Shown: positions 42,051 through 51,001, counted from the stretch's first letter. The stretch is DNA of 64,000 nt from CAZENU01 sp965222125 (GCA_965222125.1 CBDCTC010000005.1:372001-436000); one strand, 5' to 3'. Made by a program: numbers and translations. Notes: generated by a model from the sequence alone, not told the origin.

Positions 42051-42410
42051 TTAGCCGGGGACCTCGCTGCTAACCAGACCAACACAGTTGCCCTCGGAAT
42101 CCGAGAACGTCGCGAACGTGACCATGTCCGGAATGGCGGTTACCGGCATCACGACCTTCGCGCCGCGCTCCACTGCCTCCTTGAGCTTCGCGTCTATGTC
42201 CTCGACCTCGACGTAGAAGGTGACGAGGTTCGGCCTACCGTCCGTCCCTGAGATGCCGCCATTGATCCCCTTCTCGGTATGGGTATCGACGACGCCGTAT
42301 CCCATCGGATTCGAGGCGTCGATGTGCCACTCGAACAGGTCTGCGTAGAACTTGTGGAGTTCCTCTGCGCCGCTGGACTGGACTTCGAAATGGACCACCG
42401 GATTGGGCAA
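42051..42410 (-). CDS. VOC (glyoxalase/bleomycin-resistance fold) protein
   Basis: 119 residues. PVVHFEVQSSGAEELHKFYADLFEWHID, in pieces, is the typical first half of a VOC unit; NLVTFYVEVEDIDAKLKEAVERGAKVV the second, ending in FSDSEGNCVGLV. These small proteins are metal-dependent dioxygenases, isomerases or binding proteins; the residues seen do not single out one. I use the TTG at 42410 with AAGGAG six bases upstream instead of the upstream ATG at 42470, whose extra 20 residues are not family-like. Confidence 0.82.
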   Translation of the reverse strand: MPNPVVHFEVQSSGAEELHKFYADLFEWHIDASNPMGYGVVDTHTEKGINGGISGTDGRPNLVTFYVEVEDIDAKLKEAVERGAKVVMPVTAIPDMVTFATFSDSEGNCVGLVSSEVPG

Positions 42411-42500
42411 GGCGTTCTCCTTCCTGGCTATGGGCGCGAATGTGGCGTGGAAGCCTTTCACGATCTGCATCGTAGCCGGCCGCGCCCCGGTCGGCGGCCG

Positions 42501-43436
42501 CTAGTCGCCGGCGTTGGCCATCACCTCGACAAGCTCTTGGACCGCGTCCGCCGAATGCCTAAGGGCCGCAGCCTCCTCGTCGGTGAGGTCGAACTCGACA
42601 ACCTGCTCGACGCCGGCCGATCCCAGCTTCACGGGCACGCCGACGAACAGGCCGTCGATGCCGTACTCGCCTTCGAGATAGGCGGTGCAGGGGAGTATCT
42701 GCTTCTTGTCGAGCAGTACCGACTCGACCATCTGGGCGATGGCTGCTGAGGGGGCGTAGTAGGCGCTGCCCGTCTTGAGCAGGCCAACGATCTCCGCGCC
42801 GCCGTCCTGGGTGCGCTTCACGATCTCGCCCAGGCGTTCCGGCGACAGCAGGTCCGCGACCGGCCGCCCCCCGACCGTCGTGCTTCCCACGATGGGGACC
42901 ATCGTGTCGCCGTGGCCGCCGAGCACGTAGGCCGTGATCGACTCGACGGACACGCCCAGCTCGAGGGCAAGGAACGTCCTGAATCGCGATGTGTCGAGTA
43001 TGCCGGCCATGCCGACGACGCGGTGCTTGGGAAAGCCGCTGACCTGAAACGCGCGCTGCGCCATGGCGTCCAGCGGGTTGGTCACCGGCATGAGAATGCA
43101 GTCCGGCGAATGCTTCGCGACCTCCCGCACCACGCTCGTAACGATCTTCATGTTGGTCAGCAGCAGGTCGTCCCGCGACATTCCCGGCTTTCTCGCGATT
43201 CCCGACGTGACGACGACGATGTCCGATCCCGCCGTCTCCTCGTAGCCGTTGGTCCCGACGACGCTCGCGTCCGATCCCAAGGGAGGCCCGGCCTGAAGCA
43301 TGTCCAACGCCTTGCCCTGGGGCAGCCCCTCTACGATGTCGACCAGCACGACGTCGGCGTAGCCCTTGTCGAAGACGCGTTGCGCCGTGGTTGCTCCGAC
43401 GTTGCCCGCGCCGACTATCGTTACCTTGCTTCTCAT
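42501..43436 (-). CDS. mdh: Malate dehydrogenase (LDH-like type)
   Basis: 311 residues. NAD site VTIVGAGNVGATTAQ, the acidic LVDIVEGL after strand two, substrate loop ARKPGMSRDDLL with the malate-type arginines, TNPLDAM, the catalytic GGHGDTMVP histidine near residue 175 and SAYYAPS. The ATG at 43436 has AGGAGAGG upstream and overlaps the stop of the preceding gene (ATGA). Interconverts malate and oxaloacetate, next to sdh, icd and carboxyltransferase genes, so this is a TCA-cycle neighbourhood. Confidence 0.95.
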   Translation of the reverse strand: MRSKVTIVGAGNVGATTAQRVFDKGYADVVLVDIVEGLPQGKALDMLQAGPPLGSDASVVGTNGYEETAGSDIVVVTSGIARKPGMSRDDLLLTNMKIVTSVVREVAKHSPDCILMPVTNPLDAMAQRAFQVSGFPKHRVVGMAGILDTSRFRTFLALELGVSVESITAYVLGGHGDTMVPIVGSTTVGGRPVADLLSPERLGEIVKRTQDGGAEIVGLLKTGSAYYAPSAAIAQMVESVLLDKKQILPCTAYLEGEYGIDGLFVGVPVKLGSAGVEQVVEFDLTDEEAAALRHSADAVQELVEVMANAGD

Positions 43437-43747
43437 GCGTTGTCCTCTCCTGATCTCATTCTCGGCCAGTTTTCGTCGAACCACCGGTCCAGTCGCTTCC
43501 GTACGGTCCCCCCGGCGAAGAACGGGATGCCGTCCAGCCTGAGGAGCAGGTCTTCATCGGTGATGCGGACGGCGCCCCGTATGTCGAACCCCATCACCCT
43601 ACCGGAGAAGAGCAGCGCGTCGCCGCGCCACTCGGCCGCGGGATCGGCTACGCTGCCCCCGTACATCCGCATCATCTTCGGGAGGAGCCCGTCGATGGTT
43701 TCCCGCGCCTGCTGCGGGGTCATTCCGTGGCTCTTTACGATTTCCAT
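43433..43747 (-). CDS. Small protein of the polyhydroxyalkanoic-acid-system family
   Basis: 104 residues. MEIVKSHGMTPQQARETIDGLLPKM, in part, then an alternating-strand segment DALLFSGRVMGFDIRGAVRITDEDLLLRLDG and FFAGGTVRKRLDRWFDENW. This two-part layout matches the small PHA-system family (PHA_gran_rgn), whose exact job is unknown and which is not limited to PHA makers. It lies between icd and mdh and is translationally coupled to mdh. No PHA synthase is in the window. Confidence 0.6.
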   Translation of the reverse strand: MEIVKSHGMTPQQARETIDGLLPKMMRMYGGSVADPAAEWRGDALLFSGRVMGFDIRGAVRITDEDLLLRLDGIPFFAGGTVRKRLDRWFDENWPRMRSGEDNA

Positions 43748-43774
43748 GACTCGCTTACAGGCCGGACATCCGCG

Positions 43775-45001
43775 CTACGGCCCGGCGTACTCCTCCCAGC
43801 GGGAGTCCAGCGTGGAGTCCTCGACCGTTGCCATGACGTAGTCTCCGAACTCCACGTTGGTCGCGCCGGTATTGCGGCCCGTCATCTTCACCTTGCGTTC
43901 GTACATGCCGCAGACGTCGATTGCCTTGTGCAGCTTGGCCGCCTTGTCGGCAAAGCCGACGTGCTCCAGGAGCATGGCGCCGGCCCGGAGGAGGGAGCTC
44001 GGGTCTGCGTACATCGTGCGGCCCTCATCCACCATGCGGGGGGCGCTGCCGTGGATGGCCTCGAACATGGAGGCGGACTTGCCTATGTTGGCGCTGCCCG
44101 CGGTGCCGACGCCGCCCTGTATCTCCGCGGCCTCGTCCGTCAGGATATCGCCGTAGAGGTTCGGGAGCACCATCACCTGGAAGTCCGACCGTCTCTGGAC
44201 GTCGAGCAGCTTGGCCGTCATGATGTCTATGTACCAGCCGTCCCACTCGATCTCCGGGTACCGCTCGCCGACGCGGCGCGCCACGTCCAGGAACTTGCCG
44301 TCCGTCGTCTTGACCACGTTGGCCTTGGTGATGACCGTCACGCGTGATTTGCCGGTGCGGCGGGCGTGGGCGAACGCGGCGTCGATGACGCGCTCGGAGC
44401 CTGGGGTCGTGGTCACCCGGAAGTCGATGGCTAGGTCGTCGGTGACGTTGATGCCCTGGCTGCCGACGGCGTACAGGTCCTCGGTGTTCTCGCGAAAGAA
44501 GGTCCAGTCGATGCCCTCCGCCGGGAGACGCACAGGCCTGACGTTGGCGAACAGGTCTAGCGCTTTGCGCATGCTGACGTTCGCGGACTCGATGTTGGGC
44601 CAGCCGTCGCCCTTCTCGGGGGTATGCGTCGGGCCCTTGAGGGTCACGTGGCAATCCCTGATCTCCGCCAGAACGTCGTCGGGAATAGACTTCATCCTGG
44701 CGGCGCGGTTCTCGATGGTCAGCCCTTCAATCGTCCTGAACCGGACCTTGCCGCCGTCCACCGCGTCCTGCAGCAGATACTCGAGAACGCGCTGCGTGGC
44801 TTCGCTGATCGACGGGCCTATCCCATCTCCGCCGATCATCCCGATCACGATGGGTTCGACCTTCGAGTAGTCGATCCAGTCCCCTTCCTGCAGTAGTCGC
44901 TCGACGCGGTCGAGCTGCTCCGCAAGCAGGGTGCCGAAGTGGTCTTTCGCGTTCTCTATCGCCTGTGTGTACACCAAATGGCTGTCCTTTCCAGATTTCA
45001 T
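43775..45001 (-). CDS. icd: Isocitrate dehydrogenase
   Basis: 408 residues. GMIGGDGIGPSISEAT starts the fold. The substrate loop SANVSMRKALDLFANVRPV carries the Ser-x-Asn-x-x-Arg of isocitrate binders, with RENTEDLYAVG after it. The metal site is YGDILTDEAAEIQGG and the cofactor loop FEAIHGSAPRMVDEGR. The cofactor cannot be fixed: the Lys/Tyr pair of NADP enzymes is not obvious. The ATG at 45001 is preferred over 45052 because similarity begins here. It comes just before the PHA-like gene and mdh on the same strand. Confidence 0.9.
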   Translation of the reverse strand: MKSGKDSHLVYTQAIENAKDHFGTLLAEQLDRVERLLQEGDWIDYSKVEPIVIGMIGGDGIGPSISEATQRVLEYLLQDAVDGGKVRFRTIEGLTIENRAARMKSIPDDVLAEIRDCHVTLKGPTHTPEKGDGWPNIESANVSMRKALDLFANVRPVRLPAEGIDWTFFRENTEDLYAVGSQGINVTDDLAIDFRVTTTPGSERVIDAAFAHARRTGKSRVTVITKANVVKTTDGKFLDVARRVGERYPEIEWDGWYIDIMTAKLLDVQRRSDFQVMVLPNLYGDILTDEAAEIQGGVGTAGSANIGKSASMFEAIHGSAPRMVDEGRTMYADPSSLLRAGAMLLEHVGFADKAAKLHKAIDVCGMYERKVKMTGRNTGATNVEFGDYVMATVEDSTLDSRWEEYAGP

Positions 45002-45071
45002 GTCGCTTACGCAGCGCGCGGGCCAGGGTCTTTGCAGGCGGCCTATCGTCAAGGTCGAATGCGGCCGTGCA

Positions 45072-46919
45072 CTACGGGGCTACGACCGCCAATACATCGC
45101 CCTTGGCCACGCTCGCGCCCGGCGAGACCGGGAGCGACTTCACGCTGCCCGCCGCCGGGGATGTTAGCGAGTTCTCCATCTTCATCGCCTCGAGCACGAC
45201 GATCGTGTCGCCGGCCTCTACGCGCTGTCCCTCTTCGACTTCGTATCGGGCGACGATACCCGGCATAGGGGCCTCGATGGCGGTGAGGCCAGAAGCGCGA
45301 CCGTCGACGGCGCTGCGCCCGGCGGCGGTCCGGGCCCGATCCGCAGGTGGAGCCGCCGCGCGAGCCGGGCGTACCGGGTCGACCTCTACCTGGTACACCT
45401 CGCCGTTGAGACGGATGTTGAACGCCCGGGCCTTGCTGCTCTTCGGAGGAGGAGGCCAGTCGAGTCGCCGCGGCGTCCCGATCGCCCATTCGCCCTTTTG
45501 CGCCGCAGGTTGCGGCCGCATCTCGTCCGGGACTGGGTCCAGTCCATGTTTGATCCGGAGGAACCGCATCCCGGTGGTCGGGTACAGGGCGTATGTCAGC
45601 ACGTCGTCCGGATCGTCGGATATCTCCTTCACCGATCTGGCCGCGGCTTCCAGCTCCGGCTCGAGCAGGTCGCCGGGACGGACGGTAGTGGGAGTCTGGC
45701 CGTTCTTGTATCCCGCCAGCGCCTTCGATACGACTTCTTCGTCCATCGGCGCCGGGGGTCTGCCGTAGAGTCCGTAGACGTAGTCCCTTATCTCGTCGCT
45801 GACCATCTTGTACCGGCCGAAGAGCACGTTCATCACGGCCTGCGTGCCGACCATCTGGCTCAAGGGGGTGACCAGCGGCGGGTACCCGAGCTCCCTTCTT
45901 GTGCGTGGGATCTCCTCCAGCACCTCGTCGAGCCTGTCGATGGCCCCGGCCTGGCGGAGCTGCGAGGTCAGGTTGCTCGCCATGCCGCCCGGTATCTGGT
46001 GGCTCAGCACCCTAGCGTCGATGACGGCCGTCTTGGGGCTCTCCAAGTGCTCCCGGTACTTGGGCAATACGGATTCGAGGTGGTCGCCCATCTCCAACAG
46101 CTTGTTCAGGTCGAGGCCCGGGTCCCTGTCGGTGCCGCGGAACGTGGTGACCAGGGGCTCGACGGCCGGTTGGGAGGTGCGGAGGGCCAGCGGGGCCAGA
46201 GCGGCGTCTAGCACGTCCACTCCCGCCTCGACGGCCTTGATGCACGTCATCGAAGCCATTCCGCTGGTGTAGTGAGTGTGTAGCTGCAGTGGGACGTCGA
46301 CCGCCTTCTTCAGCGCGCCGAACAGCTCGTAGGCGTCGTAGGGCGCGAGCAGACCGGCCATGTCCTTTACGCACAGGCTGTCGGCGCCGAGGCCGACGAA
46401 GGTCCGTGCCCGCTCGACGTAGTAGTCGAGATTGTAGATCGGCCCGCCGAGCTTGCCCTCCTCGGTGACCGAGTAGCATATGGTCGCCTGGAGGTGCTTG
46501 CCTGCCTTCCTGACCGCACGCGCGGACGTCGCCACGTTGCGCTCGTCGTTCAGGGCGTCGAAGACTCTGAACACGTCGATGCCGGTGTCGGCGGCCCGCC
46601 GCACGAACGCCTCGACCACGTCGTCGGCGTAGTTGCGGTAGCCGACGAGCGACTGGCCGCGAAGGAGCATCGTCAGGGGCGTGTCGGGGATCAGCCGTTT
46701 GAACGTTCGGAGCCGCTCCCAGGGGTCCTCGGCCAGGAAGCGCGTGGTCGTGTCGAAAGTGGCGCCGCCCCATACCTCCATGGAGTGAAAACCGATGGTG
46801 CCCATGTCGGCCGCGATCGGCTCCATGTCCTCGATGCGGAGACGGGTAGCGATCAGGCTCTGGTGGCCGTCGCGAAAGGTCGTATCGGTAATCTTGATCG
46901 GGTTCATCGACACCGGCAT
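45072..46919 (-). CDS. Carboxyltransferase (5S / PycB-OadA type) with C-terminal biotin domain
   Basis: 615 residues. N-terminal HMGL-like TIM barrel: ITDTTFRDGHQSLIATRLR (Asp and the metal ligands), GFHSMEVWGGATFD, LLRGQSLVGYRNY, FRVFDALNDERN and LHTHYTSGMASM. The PYC_OADA middle domain follows. A 70-residue biotinyl domain ends the protein with the EAMKMEN lysine near residue 583. This is the pyruvate/oxaloacetate half of pyruvate carboxylase, oxaloacetate decarboxylase and transcarboxylase. There is no biotin carboxylase nearby, but a 12S-type carboxyltransferase lies two genes upstream, so the biotin probably accepts CO2 from an acyl-CoA. An ATG at 46907 is an alternative start. Confidence 0.9.
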   Translation of the reverse strand: MPVSMNPIKITDTTFRDGHQSLIATRLRIEDMEPIAADMGTIGFHSMEVWGGATFDTTTRFLAEDPWERLRTFKRLIPDTPLTMLLRGQSLVGYRNYADDVVEAFVRRAADTGIDVFRVFDALNDERNVATSARAVRKAGKHLQATICYSVTEEGKLGGPIYNLDYYVERARTFVGLGADSLCVKDMAGLLAPYDAYELFGALKKAVDVPLQLHTHYTSGMASMTCIKAVEAGVDVLDAALAPLALRTSQPAVEPLVTTFRGTDRDPGLDLNKLLEMGDHLESVLPKYREHLESPKTAVIDARVLSHQIPGGMASNLTSQLRQAGAIDRLDEVLEEIPRTRRELGYPPLVTPLSQMVGTQAVMNVLFGRYKMVSDEIRDYVYGLYGRPPAPMDEEVVSKALAGYKNGQTPTTVRPGDLLEPELEAAARSVKEISDDPDDVLTYALYPTTGMRFLRIKHGLDPVPDEMRPQPAAQKGEWAIGTPRRLDWPPPPKSSKARAFNIRLNGEVYQVEVDPVRPARAAAPPADRARTAAGRSAVDGRASGLTAIEAPMPGIVARYEVEEGQRVEAGDTIVVLEAMKMENSLTSPAAGSVKSLPVSPGASVAKGDVLAVVAP

Positions 46920-46947
46920 GTGGGCGCGCGGGCTTGAAGTCGGACCA

Positions 46948-47151
46948 TCAAAGCCGGCGCCATGGCGATAGGGCGCGAACCGCGGAGCCCCTCATGACCT
47001 CCCACGGCGCGGTCTTCCACCGACTCCGTCCCGACGGCTCCGGCGCCGCGCGCTCGCGGGTCTCGGCCTCGAGATAGGCTTCCACGGCCGCGATCACGGC
47101 CGCCAGGGTCTTGGCGTCGCCCGGCTTCGCGGTCGGCCTGTGGTCGTTCAC
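46948..47151 (-). CDS. Small protein of the carboxyltransferase operon
   Basis: 67 residues. A short helix (TLAAVIAAVEAYLEAET), a Ala/Pro/Ser linker and a C-terminal RWKTAPWEVMRGSAVRALSPWRR. Small proteins of this shape (helix, linker, Trp/Arg-rich end) accompany acyl-CoA carboxylase beta subunits. It may help hold the complex together, like the epsilon or delta subunits elsewhere; that is inference. The GTG start overlaps the stop of the 12S-type gene (GTGA), and the next gene, the biotin-bearing subunit, begins 28 bases on. Confidence 0.65.
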   Translation of the reverse strand: MNDHRPTAKPGDAKTLAAVIAAVEAYLEAETRERAAPEPSGRSRWKTAPWEVMRGSAVRALSPWRRL

Positions 47152-48710
47152 AGCGGGATGCTTCCGTGCTTCTTCGGCGGCAGCACCTCGCGCTTGTTCC
47201 GAAGCATCTCGAGGGCTCGGATGATCTTGGGCCTCGTCTCGGCGGGATTGATCACGTCGTCGATCATGCCCGCCGAGGCGGCGACGTACGGGTTCATGAG
47301 GCGGTCGCGGTACTCCTCGATCAGCTCGGCGCGAAGGGCATCCCTGTCCGCCGACTCCTGCAACGCCTTGCGATGCACGATGTTGACCGCGCCGGCCGCT
47401 CCCATGACGGCCACCTCGCCCGTGGGCCAAGCGTAGTTGACGTCGCCCTTGAGGTTCTTGCTGCTCATCACGATATACGCGCCGCCGTAGGCCTTGCGGG
47501 TCAACACGCTCACCTTCGGCACCGTCGCCTCCGCGTAGGCGTAGATAAGCTTGGCGCCGTGTCTGATTATCCCGCCGTGCTCCTGCGACGTGCCGGGCAG
47601 GAAGCCGGGAACGTCGATGAAGGTGACGAGCGGTATGTTGAAGGCGTCGCAGAACCGCACGAATCGGGCCGCCTTCGTCGAGGCCTGAATGTCGAGAACG
47701 CCGGCCAGCGCGTTGGGCTGCTGGGCCACGATGCCGACCGGCCGGCCGGCCATCCTGGCGAAGCCGACTATGATGTTGGGCGCGAACCGCTCGTGCACCT
47801 GCATCAGCTCGCCGTCGTCCACGACGCGCGCCAGTACCTCCGTCATGTCGTAGGGCTGGTCGGCGAGGTCCGGGATCAGGTCGATCAGCCCGTCGTCCCG
47901 CCGCTCAGGGTCGTCCGCGCTCTCTTGGGCGGGCGGGTCTTCCGAGTTGTTTCCGGGCAGGAATCCGAGCAGGCGGCGTATCTCCTCGATGCAGTGCTGC
48001 TCCGACTCGGCGGCGAAGTGGACAACGCCGCTCTTCGACGAGTGGCTGTCCGCCCCACCGAGCTCCTCGTGCGTGACCTCCTCGCCGGTCACCGCCTTTA
48101 TCACGTCCGGGCCGGTGATGTAGAGCTGCCCTGTGCCCTTCACCATGAATATGAAGTCGGTCAGGGCGGGGGAGTAGGTGGCGCCGCCGGCGGCCGGCCC
48201 GAAGACGGCCGAGATCTGTGGAATCACGCCGGAGCTGCGCACGTTCCGCAGGAAGATGGAACTGTAGCCGGCGAGGCTGCTGATGCCCTCTTGGATCCGG
48301 GCGCCGCCCGAGTCGATAAGGCCGACCATCGGCGCTCCACTGTTCGTCGCCAGGTCCATCGCCTTGCAGATCTTGTTGGCCGCCGCCTCAGAGAGGGAGC
48401 CGCCGATCACGGTGAAGTCCTGCGCGTACAGGAACACGAGGCGGCCGTCGATCCGGCCGTAGCCGGTTACGACCGAGTCCCCAAGGTACCGCTGGCTGTC
48501 CAGCCCGAACTCGGTGGACTGGTGCAGCACGAACGGGTCCAGCTCCTCGAAGCTGCCCTCGTCCAGCAGCAGGACGATGCGCTCCCGGGCGGTCAGCTTG
48601 CCTTTCGCGTGCTGCTGCTCGATCCGGGGAGCGCCTCCGCCCAGCCGGGAACGCTCGCGCAGCGAGTTTAGCTCGTCCTGTTTTTCGGAGACCTTGCGGC
48701 GCACGACCAT
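47148..48710 (-). CDS. Acyl-CoA carboxyltransferase beta subunit (PccB/MmdA 12S type)
   Basis: 520 residues, two crotonase-like halves. N-terminal half: GKLTARERIVLLLDEGSFEELD, in pieces, YAQDFTVIGGSLSEAAANKI, IDSGGARIQEG and FGPAAGGATYSPALTDF, the last forming the oxyanion hole. C-terminal half: FARMAGRPVGIVAQQPN, FIDVPGFLPGTSQEHGG, RKAYGGAYIVMSS and WPTGEVAVMGAAGAV. This is the propionyl-CoA/methylmalonyl-CoA type. First gene of a three-gene row with a small protein and the biotin-carrying 5S-type subunit. No biotin carboxylase or AccB/AccC gene is adjacent. Confidence 0.93.
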   Translation of the reverse strand: MVVRRKVSEKQDELNSLRERSRLGGGAPRIEQQHAKGKLTARERIVLLLDEGSFEELDPFVLHQSTEFGLDSQRYLGDSVVTGYGRIDGRLVFLYAQDFTVIGGSLSEAAANKICKAMDLATNSGAPMVGLIDSGGARIQEGISSLAGYSSIFLRNVRSSGVIPQISAVFGPAAGGATYSPALTDFIFMVKGTGQLYITGPDVIKAVTGEEVTHEELGGADSHSSKSGVVHFAAESEQHCIEEIRRLLGFLPGNNSEDPPAQESADDPERRDDGLIDLIPDLADQPYDMTEVLARVVDDGELMQVHERFAPNIIVGFARMAGRPVGIVAQQPNALAGVLDIQASTKAARFVRFCDAFNIPLVTFIDVPGFLPGTSQEHGGIIRHGAKLIYAYAEATVPKVSVLTRKAYGGAYIVMSSKNLKGDVNYAWPTGEVAVMGAAGAVNIVHRKALQESADRDALRAELIEEYRDRLMNPYVAASAGMIDDVINPAETRPKIIRALEMLRNKREVLPPKKHGSIPL

Positions 48711-48832
48711 GTTTGAATTCGTTCCCGAAACCGTGAAATAATCGCAGAGAAGTTAACAGATATTCAGATAGGCAGCAAGGAACGCGGGCGTGCGCAACCC
48801 GCCCGTCGCCTCTGCCGAGGACTCCCCATGCT

Positions 48833-49696
48833 ATGAGATACAACACACCCAGACGCGGCGCGACGGTCGTGGGGAACAGGACGTTCGAGTGGGGCGCCCG
48901 CACGTACGTGATGGGCGTGCTGAACGTCACGCCCGACTCCTTCTCCGGGGACGGCGTCGGAAACGACGTCGACGTGGCGATGCGCAGGGCGCTTGGCTTC
49001 CAGGAGGCCGGGGCCGACGTGATTGACGTGGGCGGCGAGTCGACGCGGCCGCCGTCGATCTATCCCGGTGCGGCGCCGATCACCGCGTCCGAGGAGCTCG
49101 CCCGCGTGCTGCCGGTGATCGAGGCGCTCGCCGCCGCGCTTGACATACCGGTCAGCGTGGACACTCACAAGGCCGAGGTCGCCCGGCGCGCCATCGACGC
49201 CGGCGCCGCGATGGTAAACGACCAGTGGGCGCTCGCCCGCGACCCTGAGATAGGGCACGTCGCCGCCGAGGCCGGGGTGCCCGTCGTGCTGATGCACAAC
49301 CGGGAGGGGACCGCTTACCGCGATCTCGTGCCCGACGTCATCGGCGCTCTGCAACGGGCCATCGACCGCGCGCAGGCGGCCGGTATCGCCTTCGAGGACA
49401 TCATCGTCGACCCCGGCATGGGCTTCGGCAAGACGGCCGAGGACAACCTGGAGCTGCTGCGGCGGTTGGACGAGCTCGACGTTCTGGGCAGGCCGGTGCT
49501 GGTCGGAATGTCCCGCAAGTCGACTATCGGCTACGTGCTCGACCTGCCCGTGGAGGAACGTGTCGAGGGGACGGCGGCCACGGTGGCGTTCTCGGTGGCG
49601 GCCGGCGCCGACGTCGTCAGGGTTCACGACGTCAAGGAGATGGCCAGGGTGGCCCGGATGAGCGACGCGATCGTTCGCGGCTGGAGCCGCGGCTGA
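48833..49696 (+). CDS. folP: Dihydropteroate synthase
   Basis: 287 residues, TIM barrel. Condenses hydroxymethyl-dihydropterin pyrophosphate with p-aminobenzoate, the sulfonamide target. YVMGVLNVTPDSFSGDG, GADVIDVGGESTRPP, VSVDTHKAEVA, MVNDQWAL, VDPGMGFGKTAEDN, LVGMSRKSTIG and VRVHDVKEM are all present; the pABA loop is normal. Its stop overlaps the folK ATG by one base. Divergent from the carboxyltransferase operon across a 122-base gap that must hold both promoters; I could not pick clear hexamers there. Confidence 0.96.
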   Translation: MRYNTPRRGATVVGNRTFEWGARTYVMGVLNVTPDSFSGDGVGNDVDVAMRRALGFQEAGADVIDVGGESTRPPSIYPGAAPITASEELARVLPVIEALAAALDIPVSVDTHKAEVARRAIDAGAAMVNDQWALARDPEIGHVAAEAGVPVVLMHNREGTAYRDLVPDVIGALQRAIDRAQAAGIAFEDIIVDPGMGFGKTAEDNLELLRRLDELDVLGRPVLVGMSRKSTIGYVLDLPVEERVEGTAATVAFSVAAGADVVRVHDVKEMARVARMSDAIVRGWSRG

Positions 49697-50175
49697 TGGC
49701 GACGGAGGTATTTCTCGGCCTCGGGTCCAATGTCGGCGACAGGTACGGGAACATCGAGAGGGCGGTGGCGTCGATGACCGAGCTCGTATCCGACGGCTCC
49801 GGCGTAACCGTTTCGAGCCTGTTCGAGACCGCGCCGGCAGGCTTCGCGGCGCAGCCGGCGTTCGTGAACGCGGCGTGTCGGCTGTGGACTGCCTTGGACG
49901 TGTTCGAGCTGATGGCGGCAGTGACCGCGGTGCAGGCCCGGTTCGGCCCGAGGCCGGCTATCCCCAACGGCCCGCGCGCAATCGACGTCGACGTGTTGCT
50001 GTTCGGCCGGCTGGTCGTCGACACGCCCAGCATCCAGGTCCCGCATCCGAGGATGGCGCTGCGCGACTTCGTGCTGGCGCCGCTGGCGGAGATAGCGCCC
50101 GGGGCGGTCCACCCCGTGCTCGGCGCCACCGTCGCCGAGCTGCTCGCCGCGCTGCGGACGCGTCAGGGCGCCTAG
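49696..50175 (+). CDS. folK: 2-amino-4-hydroxy-6-hydroxymethyldihydropteridine pyrophosphokinase
   Basis: 159 residues. LGLGSNVGDRYGNIERAV at the start, SSLFETAPAGFAAQPAFVNAA, and the GPRAIDVDVLLFG motif with the metal-binding Asp pair. Then VPHPRMALRDFVLAPLAEIAP closes the fold. It makes the pyrophosphate that FolP uses, so the coupled folP-folK pair covers two successive steps; the preceding step (folB) is at 1187-1552. The 3' end overlaps the convergent Trm112-like gene by four bases. Confidence 0.95.
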   Translation: MATEVFLGLGSNVGDRYGNIERAVASMTELVSDGSGVTVSSLFETAPAGFAAQPAFVNAACRLWTALDVFELMAAVTAVQARFGPRPAIPNGPRAIDVDVLLFGRLVVDTPSIQVPHPRMALRDFVLAPLAEIAPGAVHPVLGATVAELLAALRTRQGA

Positions 50176-50381
50176 GCGTCCTGGCTGTCGGCGGCCACGG
50201 CGTCGCGCAGGTCGGGCGGCAGCAGGTTGGGGATGCCGTCGGCGACAGGGTAGGTCTCGTCGCAGGACGCGCAGCGCAGGCTACCCGCCACGATCTCGCC
50301 GGCTTCCTCTGTATCGACGCGCAGTTCCAGGGCGCCCTTGCACACCGGGCAGGCGAGAATGTCCGTCAGATCGCGCTTCAT
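50172..50381 (-). CDS. Trm112-like zinc-ribbon protein
   Basis: 69 residues. LTDILACPVCKGALEL and LRCASCDETYPVADGIPNLLP give the two CxxC pairs and the GIPNLLP ending of the Trm112/UPF0434 family. Eukaryotic Trm112 activates methyltransferases; bacterial relatives are less studied. Start ATG at 50381. Tail-to-tail with folK. Confidence 0.85.
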   Translation of the reverse strand: MKRDLTDILACPVCKGALELRVDTEEAGEIVAGSLRCASCDETYPVADGIPNLLPPDLRDAVAADSQDA

Positions 50382-50407
50382 GGCGTTAACTCCCGCACCA
50401 CGATATC

Positions 50408-50911
50408 TCAGTTGCCTGCGAGCGCGATCTCGTAGAGGACCTTGAGCAGGTCCGACAGCAGGAAGACCGCGATCCCAAGGGCGACCAGCGCGTTGAAGCC
50501 GGACGCCGCCCGCACGATACGCCGCGGCATGGAGACGGGCTCCTGCCGCTCGGCGGCTCCGACCACCGCCCGCGCTCGTCGCCGTCGCCGCTCAGCGTGC
50601 ACCAGCACGATCATCCACACCGACAGGCCCGCCTTGAGGGCCAGCACCGCGACGTACGGTGCGCCGACGACGCTGTCGGTCAGCCGGTTGAAGGACATGA
50701 TGATCCCGGTCGTCACGAGTATGGCGATGCAGGTGTTGACGAGGACGCGAAACTCGTCCGCGGCGCCCTTCAGCAGGCCGGAGGACTCCCCGCCGCGGCG
50801 GGCCGCTGGACGGAGCACCAGCAGGTAGAACAGGCTGCCGCCGACCCACGCGGCGCCCGACACCAGGTGCAGCCATCTGACGACGAGAAGAAAGACGTCG
50901 CCGGCATTCAT
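50408..50911 (-). CDS. CopD-like four-helix membrane protein
   Basis: 167 residues. Four hydrophobic segments near residues 5-30, 55-75, 85-105 and 135-160; first loop contains WLHLVSGAAWVGGSLFYLLVLRP with the HL...W..G pattern of CopD/DUF2269 proteins. The His in the first helix may bind haem or copper. An Arg-rich cytosolic loop (AERRRRRARAV) separates helices three and four. It stands between the Trm112-like and TlpA-like genes on the same strand. Function unproven. Confidence 0.7.
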   Translation of the reverse strand: MNAGDVFLLVVRWLHLVSGAAWVGGSLFYLLVLRPAARRGGESSGLLKGAADEFRVLVNTCIAILVTTGIIMSFNRLTDSVVGAPYVAVLALKAGLSVWMIVLVHAERRRRRARAVVGAAERQEPVSMPRRIVRAASGFNALVALGIAVFLLSDLLKVLYEIALAGN

Positions 50912-51001
50912 TGGAGCTGGCGCCGTCCTGGCCGCGGCCGGCCGACGTTACGATCTGCCCTCGCCGGTTTGCCGGAGCCGCTCACGGGACTGCCGCGGGC
51001 C

